Part shown: one piece after another, positions 23,001 through 30,230 of the stretch
Position numbering within the stretch: the first letter of the stretch is position 1
How the letters are laid out: every line of letters starts with the position of its first letter
From: Candidatus Woesearchaeota archaeon
Lineage (GTDB): Archaea > Nanobdellota > Nanobdellia > Woesearchaeales > WJKL01
NCBI GenBank assembly: GCA_019322815.1
Contig: JAHWIB010000005.1
Coordinates: forward strand, 1-38,472
Length of the DNA: 38,472 bases
Reading direction: 5' to 3'
The notes under the pieces: generated by a model
What the model saw: the letters and a program-made list of their open reading frames with translations, nothing else
The model's database searches: none
Told to the model about the DNA's origin: nothing
Program-made: the position numbers and the translations under genes

Positions 23001-24065
23001 ATATGTTAATTCCTCAGTAGTATATTCTAAAGCAAGTTCTTTTAAATTTTTTCCTCTCCACTCAAATACTTCTGGTTTTTCAGGCTCTGGTTCTTTTGCT
23101 GGAGTCTCACCCCATGTTTGAGCTACTGGTTCTTTCTTTTTCTTGCCAGGACGTCCCTTCTCCCCCTCTCTCATCTTTGCTTCTGTTATCGCTGCATTAA
23201 GCCTTTTTTCAAAAGTGTTGACTGAACTTTCTCCCTGCATTTTAAAAAGTTTTCCTCTGAATGCAACAGGTTTTTGAGTTTCTCTTTCCATTATTGTGAC
23301 AAGCTCATCAACCCCTCCTCTGTTTAATGCAGCAACATAAGTTGAATTTTTTAATATTCTTCCAAAGAATTCTTGCATAGCTTCTCTGAATTTTACTTCA
23401 TCTTTTTTAAGCTCTTTCAGTCTTTCTGAGCTTTCCAAAGCATTGTTAATCTTTGCTTCTGCTATTCTTGCTCTGTTCTCAAATTCTCCTGCTCTTCTTT
23501 CAAGCTCAGATACTCTTTCTGAAGTTGATACTTCACCTGCTCTAAAATCTCTATTTTCAGCTTTTAAAGAAGTATTTTCTGTTTCTAATTCTTTTACTCT
23601 AGTACTAAGACTTGCAATTTGATCTCTATAAGGTTGAAGTGGATTATTAGGAGAGAATGCTTCAAGTCCTGCTGGAGCTGCTGCTGGTTGTTGTGATTGA
23701 GGAACAGGAGCAGCAGGTACAGGTTGAGGAAATGGAGCAGCAGGAGGCTGTACAGCAGGAAAAGGATACTGCTGAGGAACAGGAGCAGCAGGTGCTTGAG
23801 ATCTTGCTGCAGGAGGAGCAGGTGCTGCAGGCTCTTCTTCATCTTCAAATAAAAAATCAGGAGGATTTGCTTCAATATCGTTGATAATATCATCAACATT
23901 TTCTCCTGCACTTAATCTAGAACTACAATGTTCAAATAATTTTTCTACTATATCTGGCTCGTACTTTGCTAATAGCTTACTTCTAAAATCTGTTTCTCCT
24001 GGAAGAAGCTCACGGCCCATACTGCCGCCTCTTCTCTTCTTCTTTTTAGGAATACGTCTTGCCAT
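20088..24065 (-). CDS. Giant coiled-coil protein, 1325 aa
   Basis: No family is recognised. The layout is: a basic tail (MARRIPKKKKRRGG); a short helical domain to about residue 75; a Pro/Ala/Gln linker at 76-134; a coiled coil at about 146-225; a mixed globular region at about 225-550 with a Lys-rich loop (GRPGKKKKEP); a very long coiled coil at about 555-1180 containing tandem KHKEELDAAKSKYDSDLEDA units and a duplicated segment (EKIKTLDEKLSATDLRARL, twice); and a C-terminal domain to 1325 with a Gly/Ser-rich loop. There is no ATPase motif, signal peptide or membrane helix, so it is not an SMC protein. A filament-forming or tethering role is plausible inference. Confidence 0.65.
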   Translation of the reverse strand: MARRIPKKKKRRGGSMGRELLPGETDFRSKLLAKYEPDIVEKLFEHCSSRLSAGENVDDIINDIEANPPDFLFEDEEEPAAPAPPAARSQAPAAPVPQQYPFPAVQPPAAPFPQPVPAAPVPQSQQPAAAPAGLEAFSPNNPLQPYRDQIASLSTRVKELETENTSLKAENRDFRAGEVSTSERVSELERRAGEFENRARIAEAKINNALESSERLKELKKDEVKFREAMQEFFGRILKNSTYVAALNRGGVDELVTIMERETQKPVAFRGKLFKMQGESSVNTFEKRLNAAITEAKMREGEKGRPGKKKKEPVAQTWGETPAKEPEPEKPEVFEWRGKNLKELALEYTTEELTYELSTAHFMSLLDYLPSKELEYIRVDFENKKREAKSSFIFQNSYDFDYEQVSIKKVVDSLVDIGQKEGASLKGSMEAQRLKDLLGIDEIPFDEYGNIIWDANFIKKLQQNAKGLVNALRIHVEKIDMIDSKAAEIYRGLGEEVAMGKEKVGEDAEGNPVFVDKPIITNEMWNGLPGRFRDLGLKVKGANARADEEAAKREAAEKDVEAIKREKKDLEERLAAAENMVTLKDQYIEQLRKEQSGALEALRGRVAVISIALTEAESAHRIELKGALEAAEAKYKSDLEKALADAKTKYDKKEEDLKAKHKEELDAAKSKYDSDLEDALADAKTKYDKREEDLKAKHKEELDAAKSKYDSDLEDAKKKHKEELEDLKAKHKEELDAAKSKYDSDLEDAKKKHKEELEDLKAKHKEELDALRKEHAEALEAANRAHMEINNRVFAALETIGYIDEKDAKSLLEKQKKSGLDLDKFLEKSIEEDIKNIPKDSYRQPVLDYYKTKVKSFINLENLRIKHKEELDAAKSKYNSDLDATKKEAAEKIKTLDEKLSATDLRARLAEAKVKDVGRELADARREALYDILNLELDLEAADARYKSDLDATKKEAAEKIKTLDEKLSATDLRARLAEAKVKDLERKFTETVRKAFYESLENDRYREASAEEIEDYAKKLLEARTQLKKTRIRAELAETRANESGRSLQVVRRLMRSFYNKSCALEKERDKAIREGADTLAEAGTEYEKRMAEAGAEYEERIAELERKAGAAELRANDLKSQVDALKNELYSSEERSEGREKYAEMAHELLFAIKDIAKEIDTLAEEGKVDELKQKVPENFYPVIDKIVGYQKDRDELRARLNAMKDIDPNEVAEKGIDAFKEVFPDELWELINKLLNKARGEGKLEGSPSRGSRMYSHSTRSMGGGNLEYFFWINRKLSDIYHKIGQLRSYERYPTLREGVINQLEEVQDMSTRLSAAAVHNN
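21124..21428 (-). repeat. Perfect 101-bp direct repeat, copies 204 bp apart
   Basis: 21124-21224 and 21328-21428 are identical over 101 bp and in frame within the 1325-aa gene. Their exact identity, including silent positions, implies a recent duplication or ongoing gene conversion. Confidence 0.85.
21760..22190 (-). repeat. Tandem coiled-coil coding repeats (KHKEELDAAKSKYDSDLEDA type)
   Basis: Four to five units of about 84-108 bp recur with near-identical nucleotide sequence, for example TTCTTTATGCTTAGCTTTAA on the plus strand. They encode charged coiled-coil segments of variable register. Unit number probably varies between strains. Confidence 0.75.
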
Positions 24066-24115
24066 TTTCTCAAATGATGTTTAACTCCCCAACTATATAG
24101 ACTAAGAATTAAGTT

Positions 24116-24880
24116 TTATTTAAACTTTATGGACTTTTGTAACCAATCTGTGACAAGTTCAATGTCTTTTGCATTAACGCCATTAACTTCTAATGTTGCA
24201 AATTCAATGATATCTTTATATTTTCTTAATATTTTTTCAATTGGGACATTGCCTTCTCCGATGTGCAGATGAGAATCTTCATAACCATCTCCCCTTTCAT
24301 CATTATCTGCAACATGGACAATTCTGATATCTAATTCTTCTATTAATCTTGAAATATAATCAACAGGATCATAATTCATTGCTCTTGCTGTAATCATTGC
24401 ATGGCCTATATCTAAAAGCATTTTCTTTCCTGTTTCTTTTTTTAATCTTTTATAATCCTCAACAGAATGTACTGGAAACACATATCTTTCTTGATATGCA
24501 AAAACAGGAACAACTTCTAAATGAAATCTTTCATCATCATATCTCCTCATCAATTTTTCAAGATTATCAAGGCTGCATTCTTCTGCTCTTTCCGCAATAT
24601 ATCCAGGATGAAAAACAACATATTTGCATTCTGGAATTTCATCAGCAGCCTTCATTGCTTTACTAATTGCAGGAGGATTATAAACTGATCTGTATAATCT
24701 ATTCATAAAATTAACTTCTTGAGTAAGTATTGCTCCATGAATTCCAGCAATCCTATCTTTAATAGAGTCATATACTTTTAAATCAGTTGCAGGTCTAACA
24801 GCAGCTTCAAAATAATCTACATTTAGCTTAGAAACTTCTTCTACATTGTCTGGAAATACTCTTATTCCAATTTTTACCAT
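24116..24880 (-). CDS. Sugar-phosphate isomerase/AP-endonuclease-like TIM-barrel protein
   Basis: The 254-aa protein has the xylose-isomerase-like TIM-barrel pattern. The metal-site positions appear in strand ends: GIHGAIL, VVFHPGY, FHLEVVP (Glu), LLDIGHAM (Asp and His), VHVADND (His and Asp), HLHIGEGNVP (His) and TLEVNG (Glu). This set matches family members such as hydroxypyruvate isomerase, sugar epimerases and endonuclease IV. The choice between sugar and DNA substrate cannot be made from sequence; the short length and HIGEGNVP favour a sugar enzyme. A TATA-like CTTTTTAAAAAAG is centred about 27 nt upstream of ATG 24880. The 1325-aa coiled-coil gene follows 50 nt later on the same strand. 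Confidence 0.75.
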   Translation of the reverse strand: MVKIGIRVFPDNVEEVSKLNVDYFEAAVRPATDLKVYDSIKDRIAGIHGAILTQEVNFMNRLYRSVYNPPAISKAMKAADEIPECKYVVFHPGYIAERAEECSLDNLEKLMRRYDDERFHLEVVPVFAYQERYVFPVHSVEDYKRLKKETGKKMLLDIGHAMITARAMNYDPVDYISRLIEELDIRIVHVADNDERGDGYEDSHLHIGEGNVPIEKILRKYKDIIEFATLEVNGVNAKDIELVTDWLQKSIKFK

Positions 24881-24925
24881 AATTTCTGCAAAATTTGACT
24901 TTTTTAAAAAGCTTTTGACTTATAT

Positions 24926-25028
24926 GTCACACATGGTTGTGACTTTTTTGTCGCACTAACATCTAATCTATTATCAATTTGTTTAAATATCTCTAAAACT
25001 TATATATCCCATAGTGACAGAAATGTCA
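24926..25028. promoter_or_regulatory. Divergent control region with TGTGAC-type half-sites
   Basis: Three half-sites in alternating orientation start exactly 12 bp apart: GTCACA (24926), TGTGAC (24938) and GTCGCA (24950, one mismatch). The first two form a perfect dyad with a 6-nt spacer. A second dyad, TGACA-gaaa-TGTCA (25015-25028), lies just after the TATA box of the plus-strand gene (ACTTATATATCC, about 24998-25009) and before its start at 25058. One regulator could control both directions, repressing the nucleotidyltransferase gene from the downstream dyad. The regulator is unknown. Confidence 0.5.
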
Positions 25029-25057
25029 TAATTATATTAAAAAAGGTGATACTAAAA

Positions 25058-26887
25058 ATGGCAAAGAAAAAAAAGCAAGAATCAAAGAAAGAAGAAGCCC
25101 CGCCAGTTCAAGGAGCTCCGCCAAAGATTCCTAAAGAAGTGCAGGAAAAATTAAAGCAGATTAAAGCTAAATTAGATAAATTCTCAAAAAAAGTTATTGA
25201 AAAATTTGACAAATATATAATGGGAGTCTCATTGCTGCCTCCTCCAAAACCAAAAGAAGGAGAAAAGGCAGATAAGAACAGGATTGATGTATTGGTTCTG
25301 ATTGATGATACAGAACCTACTAAGATGACTAAAGGAGAGTTGAGGGAAAAATTAAGCAAAATCATTGATGAGATTGCTAAAGAAACGGACCCTAATATAA
25401 AACAGGATACTGTCCTATTGTCAGAAGTCTGGCAAAGCTGCTATGATGGAAAATATGATTTATTAAGATTAATAGCATTAGGCGCTCCAATATATGATGG
25501 AGGAATGCTTGGAACAATCAAACTTGCAGAAGTCCATAAATCTATGGTTCTAAAGAAATTTGAAAAATATATTGTCAGTTATGTTTTAGCAGGTTCTGTT
25601 GTGCAGGGAAAACCAAATCCAAATGATATTGATGTATATATGGTTATAGATGACACTGATGTCAAGAAGATGACTAGAGCTGAGCTTAAAGACAAGCTTA
25701 GAGCAATAATTATAGGAATGGGAATTGAAGCAGGAGAAATAACAGGAGTAAAAGGAAAACTCCATGTACAAGTTTACATCTTGACTGATTTCTGGGATTC
25801 ATTAAAAGAAGCAAATCCAGTTATCCTTACTTTCCTAAGAGATGGAGTTCCATTCCATGACAGAGGAATCTTCATGGCTTGGAAGCAATTGTTAAGAATG
25901 GGAAAGATCAAGCCTTCCTCAGAAGCAATTGATATGTTTATGGGGTCTGGAGAGCAGATGATTACTAGAGTCAGAAATAAGATAAAAGATATAGGGATGG
26001 AGGATATTTATTATGCAATATTGACACCTTCACAGGCAGCTATAATGTTGTATGGATTTCCTCCACCAACACCAAGAGAAACTCCTTTAGTATTGAGTGA
26101 TATCTTTGTCAAAAAAGAAAAGATAATGGAGAAAAAATTTGTAGATATCCTGCAGAATACATTTGATGTCAGAAAATCAATTGAATATGGAGAGAAAAAA
26201 GAATTGACAGGAAAAGAGCTTGATGAATTGTTAAGCAATGCAGAAAAATATCTAAAGAGGATAAAGAGATTATTCACACAGATTGAGCATATGAAAGAAG
26301 AAGAATCAATTGTCCATATATATGATTCTATAATAACTGTAATAAGAGATGTCTTAAGATTTGAGGGAATTGATAAATTCAACGACACTAATGTTGTTAC
26401 AATGTTCAAAGATGCGTTAGTTGATCTAGGAAAGATTCCTGATAAATATCTAAGAATGCTTGAAGACATTGTTAAAGCTAAGAAAGACTATGATGCTAAG
26501 AAACTGACAAAACATGAAGTTGAAAAAGTAAGAAAAGATTCAGGCCAGTTCATAAGATTCATGGTTGAATATCTACAGAGGAAGAGGGGTAGAGAACTAG
26601 AAAAGACAAAGATAAGAGTAAAACATGGAGAAACAATTGGAGAGATCATAATGCTTGGTAAAGAAGCATTTATCATCCATGATATTGATGCAGAAGAGAA
26701 AACATTGTCAAAAGCTCCAATCAAGCCGGATGGAAGTTTAGGAACACCAAAAACAACTACATTGAAAGAGATGGAGGAAGCTTTGGCAAAAACAGACATT
26801 CCGCCAAGAGTATTCATCAAGCAGCCAATCTTTGATGACTTGAAAAATATTTTTGGAAAAGATGTAGAAGTACTTATTACTTATTAA
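25058..26887 (+). CDS. Double nucleotidyltransferase-fold protein, first copy degenerate
   Basis: The 609-aa protein has two related DNA-polymerase-beta-like nucleotidyltransferase domains. In the second, AGSVVQG (G179, S180) and NDIDVYMVIDD (D190, D192) form the standard GS...DxD metal site. In the first, RIDVLVLIDD aligns but the first Asp is Arg and the GS loop is replaced by a Pro-rich stretch, so it is probably inactive. The central part is helical, and the C-terminal 80 residues form a beta-rich domain. The N-terminus is Lys-rich (MAKKKKQESKKEE). ATG 25058 is chosen because GTG 25046 lies within the Shine-Dalgarno AAGGTGAT. The substrate, whether nucleic acid, protein or antibiotic, is unknown. 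Confidence 0.72.
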   Translation: MAKKKKQESKKEEAPPVQGAPPKIPKEVQEKLKQIKAKLDKFSKKVIEKFDKYIMGVSLLPPPKPKEGEKADKNRIDVLVLIDDTEPTKMTKGELREKLSKIIDEIAKETDPNIKQDTVLLSEVWQSCYDGKYDLLRLIALGAPIYDGGMLGTIKLAEVHKSMVLKKFEKYIVSYVLAGSVVQGKPNPNDIDVYMVIDDTDVKKMTRAELKDKLRAIIIGMGIEAGEITGVKGKLHVQVYILTDFWDSLKEANPVILTFLRDGVPFHDRGIFMAWKQLLRMGKIKPSSEAIDMFMGSGEQMITRVRNKIKDIGMEDIYYAILTPSQAAIMLYGFPPPTPRETPLVLSDIFVKKEKIMEKKFVDILQNTFDVRKSIEYGEKKELTGKELDELLSNAEKYLKRIKRLFTQIEHMKEEESIVHIYDSIITVIRDVLRFEGIDKFNDTNVVTMFKDALVDLGKIPDKYLRMLEDIVKAKKDYDAKKLTKHEVEKVRKDSGQFIRFMVEYLQRKRGRELEKTKIRVKHGETIGEIIMLGKEAFIIHDIDAEEKTLSKAPIKPDGSLGTPKTTTLKEMEEALAKTDIPPRVFIKQPIFDDLKNIFGKDVEVLITY

Positions 26888-26901
26888 TTTTTTTTCTTTT
26901 T

Positions 26902-27663
26902 TTAAAACTTTCTAGAACCTCTTACTTTTTTAATATATTTTATCTCTGCTTCTACTGTTAAGTCTATTAATCCTCTGAAAAATTTCTCTATAAATTCAGG
27001 GCTTACATATCTTTGATTAGAATCACTTGATCCTATTAATCTTCTATAGGTTCTTATATGCCATCTAGGCTGTATCAATTCATATCTTCTTGCAATCTTG
27101 ACTGCTTTTCTTATTACTTTTCTTTCTCTCCTAGGAAAAATTAATGAGTCTTTAATCTCTTCATATGTCTTTAGTCCCACAATTCCTGGATTATTATCTA
27201 TCTTTGACTGGGCTACTTCTCTTCCAATTCCATCTATCCTTTCTTGATACATAAGGATATTTCTTGCATCGCATCTTGCTGTTTCTCCATATAAAGATTT
27301 ATCTTCACCATCTATACAGAGACTCATGACCATATTAATATAGAAATCCATTATTTTTTCCCCCATATTTAATGGGAAAGTCTTGACATCTAACTGAGGA
27401 ATTTCTCTTTTCATTTTTGGCTTGACTAGCTGATCTTTTCTGAATCCTATTGGATACTGATCAAGAAATTCATATCTTCCAAACTCAGAATCCATGTCCT
27501 GCTCTTTTTTTAGGCGATACTCCAGCCATGAATAACCATCAGAAAATTCATCTATAAACACTCCTTTGTTTAAAGGAAATCTAGACCTGTCTTTAAGTCC
27601 GCTGATAATCTGTTCTGTTAACTGGTCTAATCTTACTCTCAAATCCTGTAAATTGATTGCCAT
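26902..27663 (-). CDS. Uncharacterised 253-aa protein with an AroQ-like N-terminal helix
   Basis: The protein is soluble. Its start, LQDLRVRLDQLTEQIISGLKDRSRF near residues 5-29, resembles the first helix of AroQ-type chorismate mutases (LR..ID.ld..ll..l..R). The rest (SWLEYRLKKEQDMDSEFGRY, MDFYINMVMSLC, DARNILMYQERIDGIGREVAQ, then basic helices) does not look like a standard mutase, and the length is well above the usual 90 residues. It may be a divergent chorismate-mutase-like protein or something else. A TATA box (TTTTTTATAAAA, about 27686-27697) lies about 29 nt upstream. The gene is convergent with the nucleotidyltransferase gene. Confidence 0.5.
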   Translation of the reverse strand: MAINLQDLRVRLDQLTEQIISGLKDRSRFPLNKGVFIDEFSDGYSWLEYRLKKEQDMDSEFGRYEFLDQYPIGFRKDQLVKPKMKREIPQLDVKTFPLNMGEKIMDFYINMVMSLCIDGEDKSLYGETARCDARNILMYQERIDGIGREVAQSKIDNNPGIVGLKTYEEIKDSLIFPRRERKVIRKAVKIARRYELIQPRWHIRTYRRLIGSSDSNQRYVSPEFIEKFFRGLIDLTVEAEIKYIKKVRGSRKF

Positions 27664-27794
27664 AAGGAACCACTATCTTTTAGTTTTATAAAAAACTTCT
27701 ATTTTTATTTATTTCTCCTGCTCCTTTGATAATTTGTTGGATTAGAAAAATTTTTATAAATAGTTAATATAAAATCTAAAAAAGAGGTATTATA

Positions 27795-28988
27795 ATGAAA
27801 AGTATATTCACAATAAAAGATTTCAATGTAAAAAACAAAAGAGTTCTTGTAAGAGTTGATTTTAATGTTCCTTTGGATAAAAAAGGAAACATTACAGATG
27901 ACAAAAGAATCAAAGCAGCATTGCCTACAATAAATTATCTTATAAAAAACAAAGCAATGGTTATTCTTATGTCTCATTTAGGAAGACCAAAAGGAGAGAT
28001 AACAAACCAGTTAAAGATGGACAAGGTTGCAGAGAGGCTTGAAAAACTTCTTAAGAAAAAAGTCTACAAACTAGATGACTGTATTGGACAAGATGTTGAA
28101 GATTTTATTGACAAAATGGTTGACAAAGAAGTTGTTCTCCTGGAAAATTTAAGATTCTATAAAGAAGAAAAAGAAAATGATTTAGAATTTGCAAATTCAT
28201 TGGCAGACTTGGCAGATTTATACATAAATGATGCATTTGGAACATGCCACAGAGCACATGCTTCTGTTGAAGGAATTACAAAATATATTCCAGCAGCAGC
28301 TGGTTTCTTGCTGCAAAAAGAGATAGAAATAATGGGCAGTGCTTTAACAAAACCAAAAAAACCATTCATTGCAATAATGGGTGGTGTAAAAGTTTCAGAT
28401 AAGATCAATGCAATAAACAACCTTCTGAAAAAAGTAGATAAATTATTGATAGGAGGAGCAATGATGTTTACTTTCCTGAAAAGCAAGGGTATAAAAACAG
28501 GAAAAAGTTTAGTTGAAGAAGATAAATTAAGCTTAGCAAAAAACTTATTGAAAAAAGCTAAAGGAAAATTAGTTCTTCCAGTTGATACAATAGCTGCAGC
28601 TAAAATAGATAAAAAAGCAGAATCAAGAACAGTAGATATAGATAATATTCCTAAAAATATGATTGGAGTAGATATCGGCCCGAAAACAGTAAAGCTTTAC
28701 AAAAAAATAATCTCAAAAGCAAAAACAATTATCTGGAACGGCCCGATGGGAGTTTTCGAAATCTCTAAATTTGCAAAAGGAACAAGTGAGATTGCAAAAA
28801 TTCTGGCAAGACCAAAAGCAATTACAATTGTAGGTGGAGGAGATTCTGCTGCTGCAATTGAAAAATTAAAATTAGAGAAGAAATTAACTCATGTTTCTAC
28901 AGGCGGCGGAGCTTCTTTGGAATTCTTAGAAGGAAAAAAACTTCCTGCAATCCAGGCATTAGAGAAAAATTATAAGAGATTCAAATAA
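27795..28988 (+). CDS. pgk: Phosphoglycerate kinase
   Basis: The glycolytic/gluconeogenic kinase transfers phosphate between 1,3-bisphosphoglycerate and ADP. The 397-aa sequence has the N-terminal substrate site RVDFNVPLD with the following SHLGRPKG and FGTCHRAHAS. The C-terminal nucleotide site shows WNGPMGVFE, GGGDSAAA and STGGGASLEFLEG. All are intact and the length is standard. The promoter TTTATAAAT (27752-27761) and the Shine-Dalgarno AGAGGT (27783-27788) are correctly placed for ATG 27795, giving a leader of only about 12 nt. It is a single-gene unit by context. Confidence 0.97.
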   Translation: MKSIFTIKDFNVKNKRVLVRVDFNVPLDKKGNITDDKRIKAALPTINYLIKNKAMVILMSHLGRPKGEITNQLKMDKVAERLEKLLKKKVYKLDDCIGQDVEDFIDKMVDKEVVLLENLRFYKEEKENDLEFANSLADLADLYINDAFGTCHRAHASVEGITKYIPAAAGFLLQKEIEIMGSALTKPKKPFIAIMGGVKVSDKINAINNLLKKVDKLLIGGAMMFTFLKSKGIKTGKSLVEEDKLSLAKNLLKKAKGKLVLPVDTIAAAKIDKKAESRTVDIDNIPKNMIGVDIGPKTVKLYKKIISKAKTIIWNGPMGVFEISKFAKGTSEIAKILARPKAITIVGGGDSAAAIEKLKLEKKLTHVSTGGGASLEFLEGKKLPAIQALEKNYKRFK

Positions 28989-29106
28989 TTTTTACTTAAT
29001 CTTTTTTTTATTCTTGTTATTACTTCCAAATAACAAAATAAACAAAACATTTATAAATAACCAAGGTTATATAAATGAAGTTGGGGGTAATTTGAGGCTA
29101 GATTAA

Positions 29107-30228
29107 ATGGTTAGAGCAAATAATGCAACATTAGACAGCAAAGTCGGTTCTTTTTTTAGACGTTTACTAGTAGCAGGAACTATCACATTAGCTGCTCTCT
29201 TTGGATCAAATTGTACACCTGCAGGACAGGCTCAATATTCAAACTGGCCAAGACCAAAATCATTTGAATCAGCACCAGAAAAACATTATGACAGGCATAT
29301 AGATGATAATAAAAATTCTGAATTATATAACCTTTTAAGATTTGACAGCAGTTGTGAATCTTCAAGTTATCCAATTAATAAAATACAGAAAGTTCTTAAG
29401 CTTAAAAAATCATGTGGAGCATCAAATCACTCATCAAATTGTATAACAGCTTCTATGCATGGATTAGGAGATGCTCCAGATAAATCTATTTTAGTGACTC
29501 TTAGAGATAGAAGATTAGAATATGTTATTGAAGGAGATGATAAATCTTTCTTAGAGATTACTTATGATCCAGGCAAGGGTTTTGGAGCAGAATATGATGA
29601 AAGAGGCAAAATAACAGTTTTAGGACCAAGATTAAGATTAAGACATTATAGAGTTAAGAATGGCAAAGTAGTCACTCCTGTGCCAAAAGGAGGTTCTAAC
29701 TCCAGTGAAAAACCAATTATAGAATATATAAGAGGAGATAGAATGATCACAGATTGGAGAACTATAGAAAATCTTCATTATTTCTTAAAAACAAATTTTG
29801 GGGCATCCATATTGACAGAAGAAGAAATTGCTGAAGTAGAATATTTCTCAAATGGTCCAGAAAGATTAAAAGCGCGTATTGAAAATATAACAGGAAAAAT
29901 ATCTGTTAAAGTTAAGAAAGGCGAATATGAACGTAAAGAAAAACCTCTTCTTGTAAAATCTGCTTTATTGCTTGAATATGCAGAACTATACAGAAAAATA
30001 AATAAACGTGCAAGCACATCTGAAAGAGAAATACAAAAAATATCAAAAATAAATGAAGCATTAAGAGATAAATATTATTCTTTATTAGATGAATATAGAA
30101 ACAAAGGATGGGAAACAGATCCTAATGCAAAATTAGATAAACGTGAACAAATTAATAGATATTTGCAAGAGCAGGCAATTTTGCGAAACCTTGAAAAAGT
30201 AAAAGAATATATAGGTATATTTGAATAA
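29107..30228 (+). CDS. Secreted, possibly lipid-anchored protein of unknown function, 373 aa
   Basis: No family is recognised. The N-terminus has a basic n-region with two arginines (FFRRLL), a hydrophobic core (VAGTITLAALFG) and a Cys at 36. The SNC sequence there is a poor lipobox, so simple secretion is also possible. The mature part has five further cysteines clustered at about 80-115, a beta-rich middle (RLEYVIEGDDKSFLEITYD) and a helical C-terminus (AELYRKINKRAST, EQINRYLQEQAILRNLEKV). A TATA box (CATTTATAAATAA, about 29048) and Shine-Dalgarno (GAGGCT, 29093-29098) support the start. The next gene begins 2 nt after the stop, so the two are cotranscribed and probably act together at the cell surface. 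Confidence 0.55.
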   Translation: MVRANNATLDSKVGSFFRRLLVAGTITLAALFGSNCTPAGQAQYSNWPRPKSFESAPEKHYDRHIDDNKNSELYNLLRFDSSCESSSYPINKIQKVLKLKKSCGASNHSSNCITASMHGLGDAPDKSILVTLRDRRLEYVIEGDDKSFLEITYDPGKGFGAEYDERGKITVLGPRLRLRHYRVKNGKVVTPVPKGGSNSSEKPIIEYIRGDRMITDWRTIENLHYFLKTNFGASILTEEEIAEVEYFSNGPERLKARIENITGKISVKVKKGEYERKEKPLLVKSALLLEYAELYRKINKRASTSEREIQKISKINEALRDKYYSLLDEYRNKGWETDPNAKLDKREQINRYLQEQAILRNLEKVKEYIGIFE

Positions 30229-30230
30229 AA

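Noticed and set aside
20088..24065. SMC/Rad50-like ATPase for the 1325-aa coiled-coil protein
   Set aside because: No Walker A, signature or Walker B motif is present at either end, and the ends are not ABC-type domains.
29107..29220. Twin-arginine signal in the 373-aa exported protein
   Set aside because: FFRRLLVAG has two arginines but lacks the SRRxFLK context, so an ordinary Sec-type or lipoprotein signal is at least as likely.
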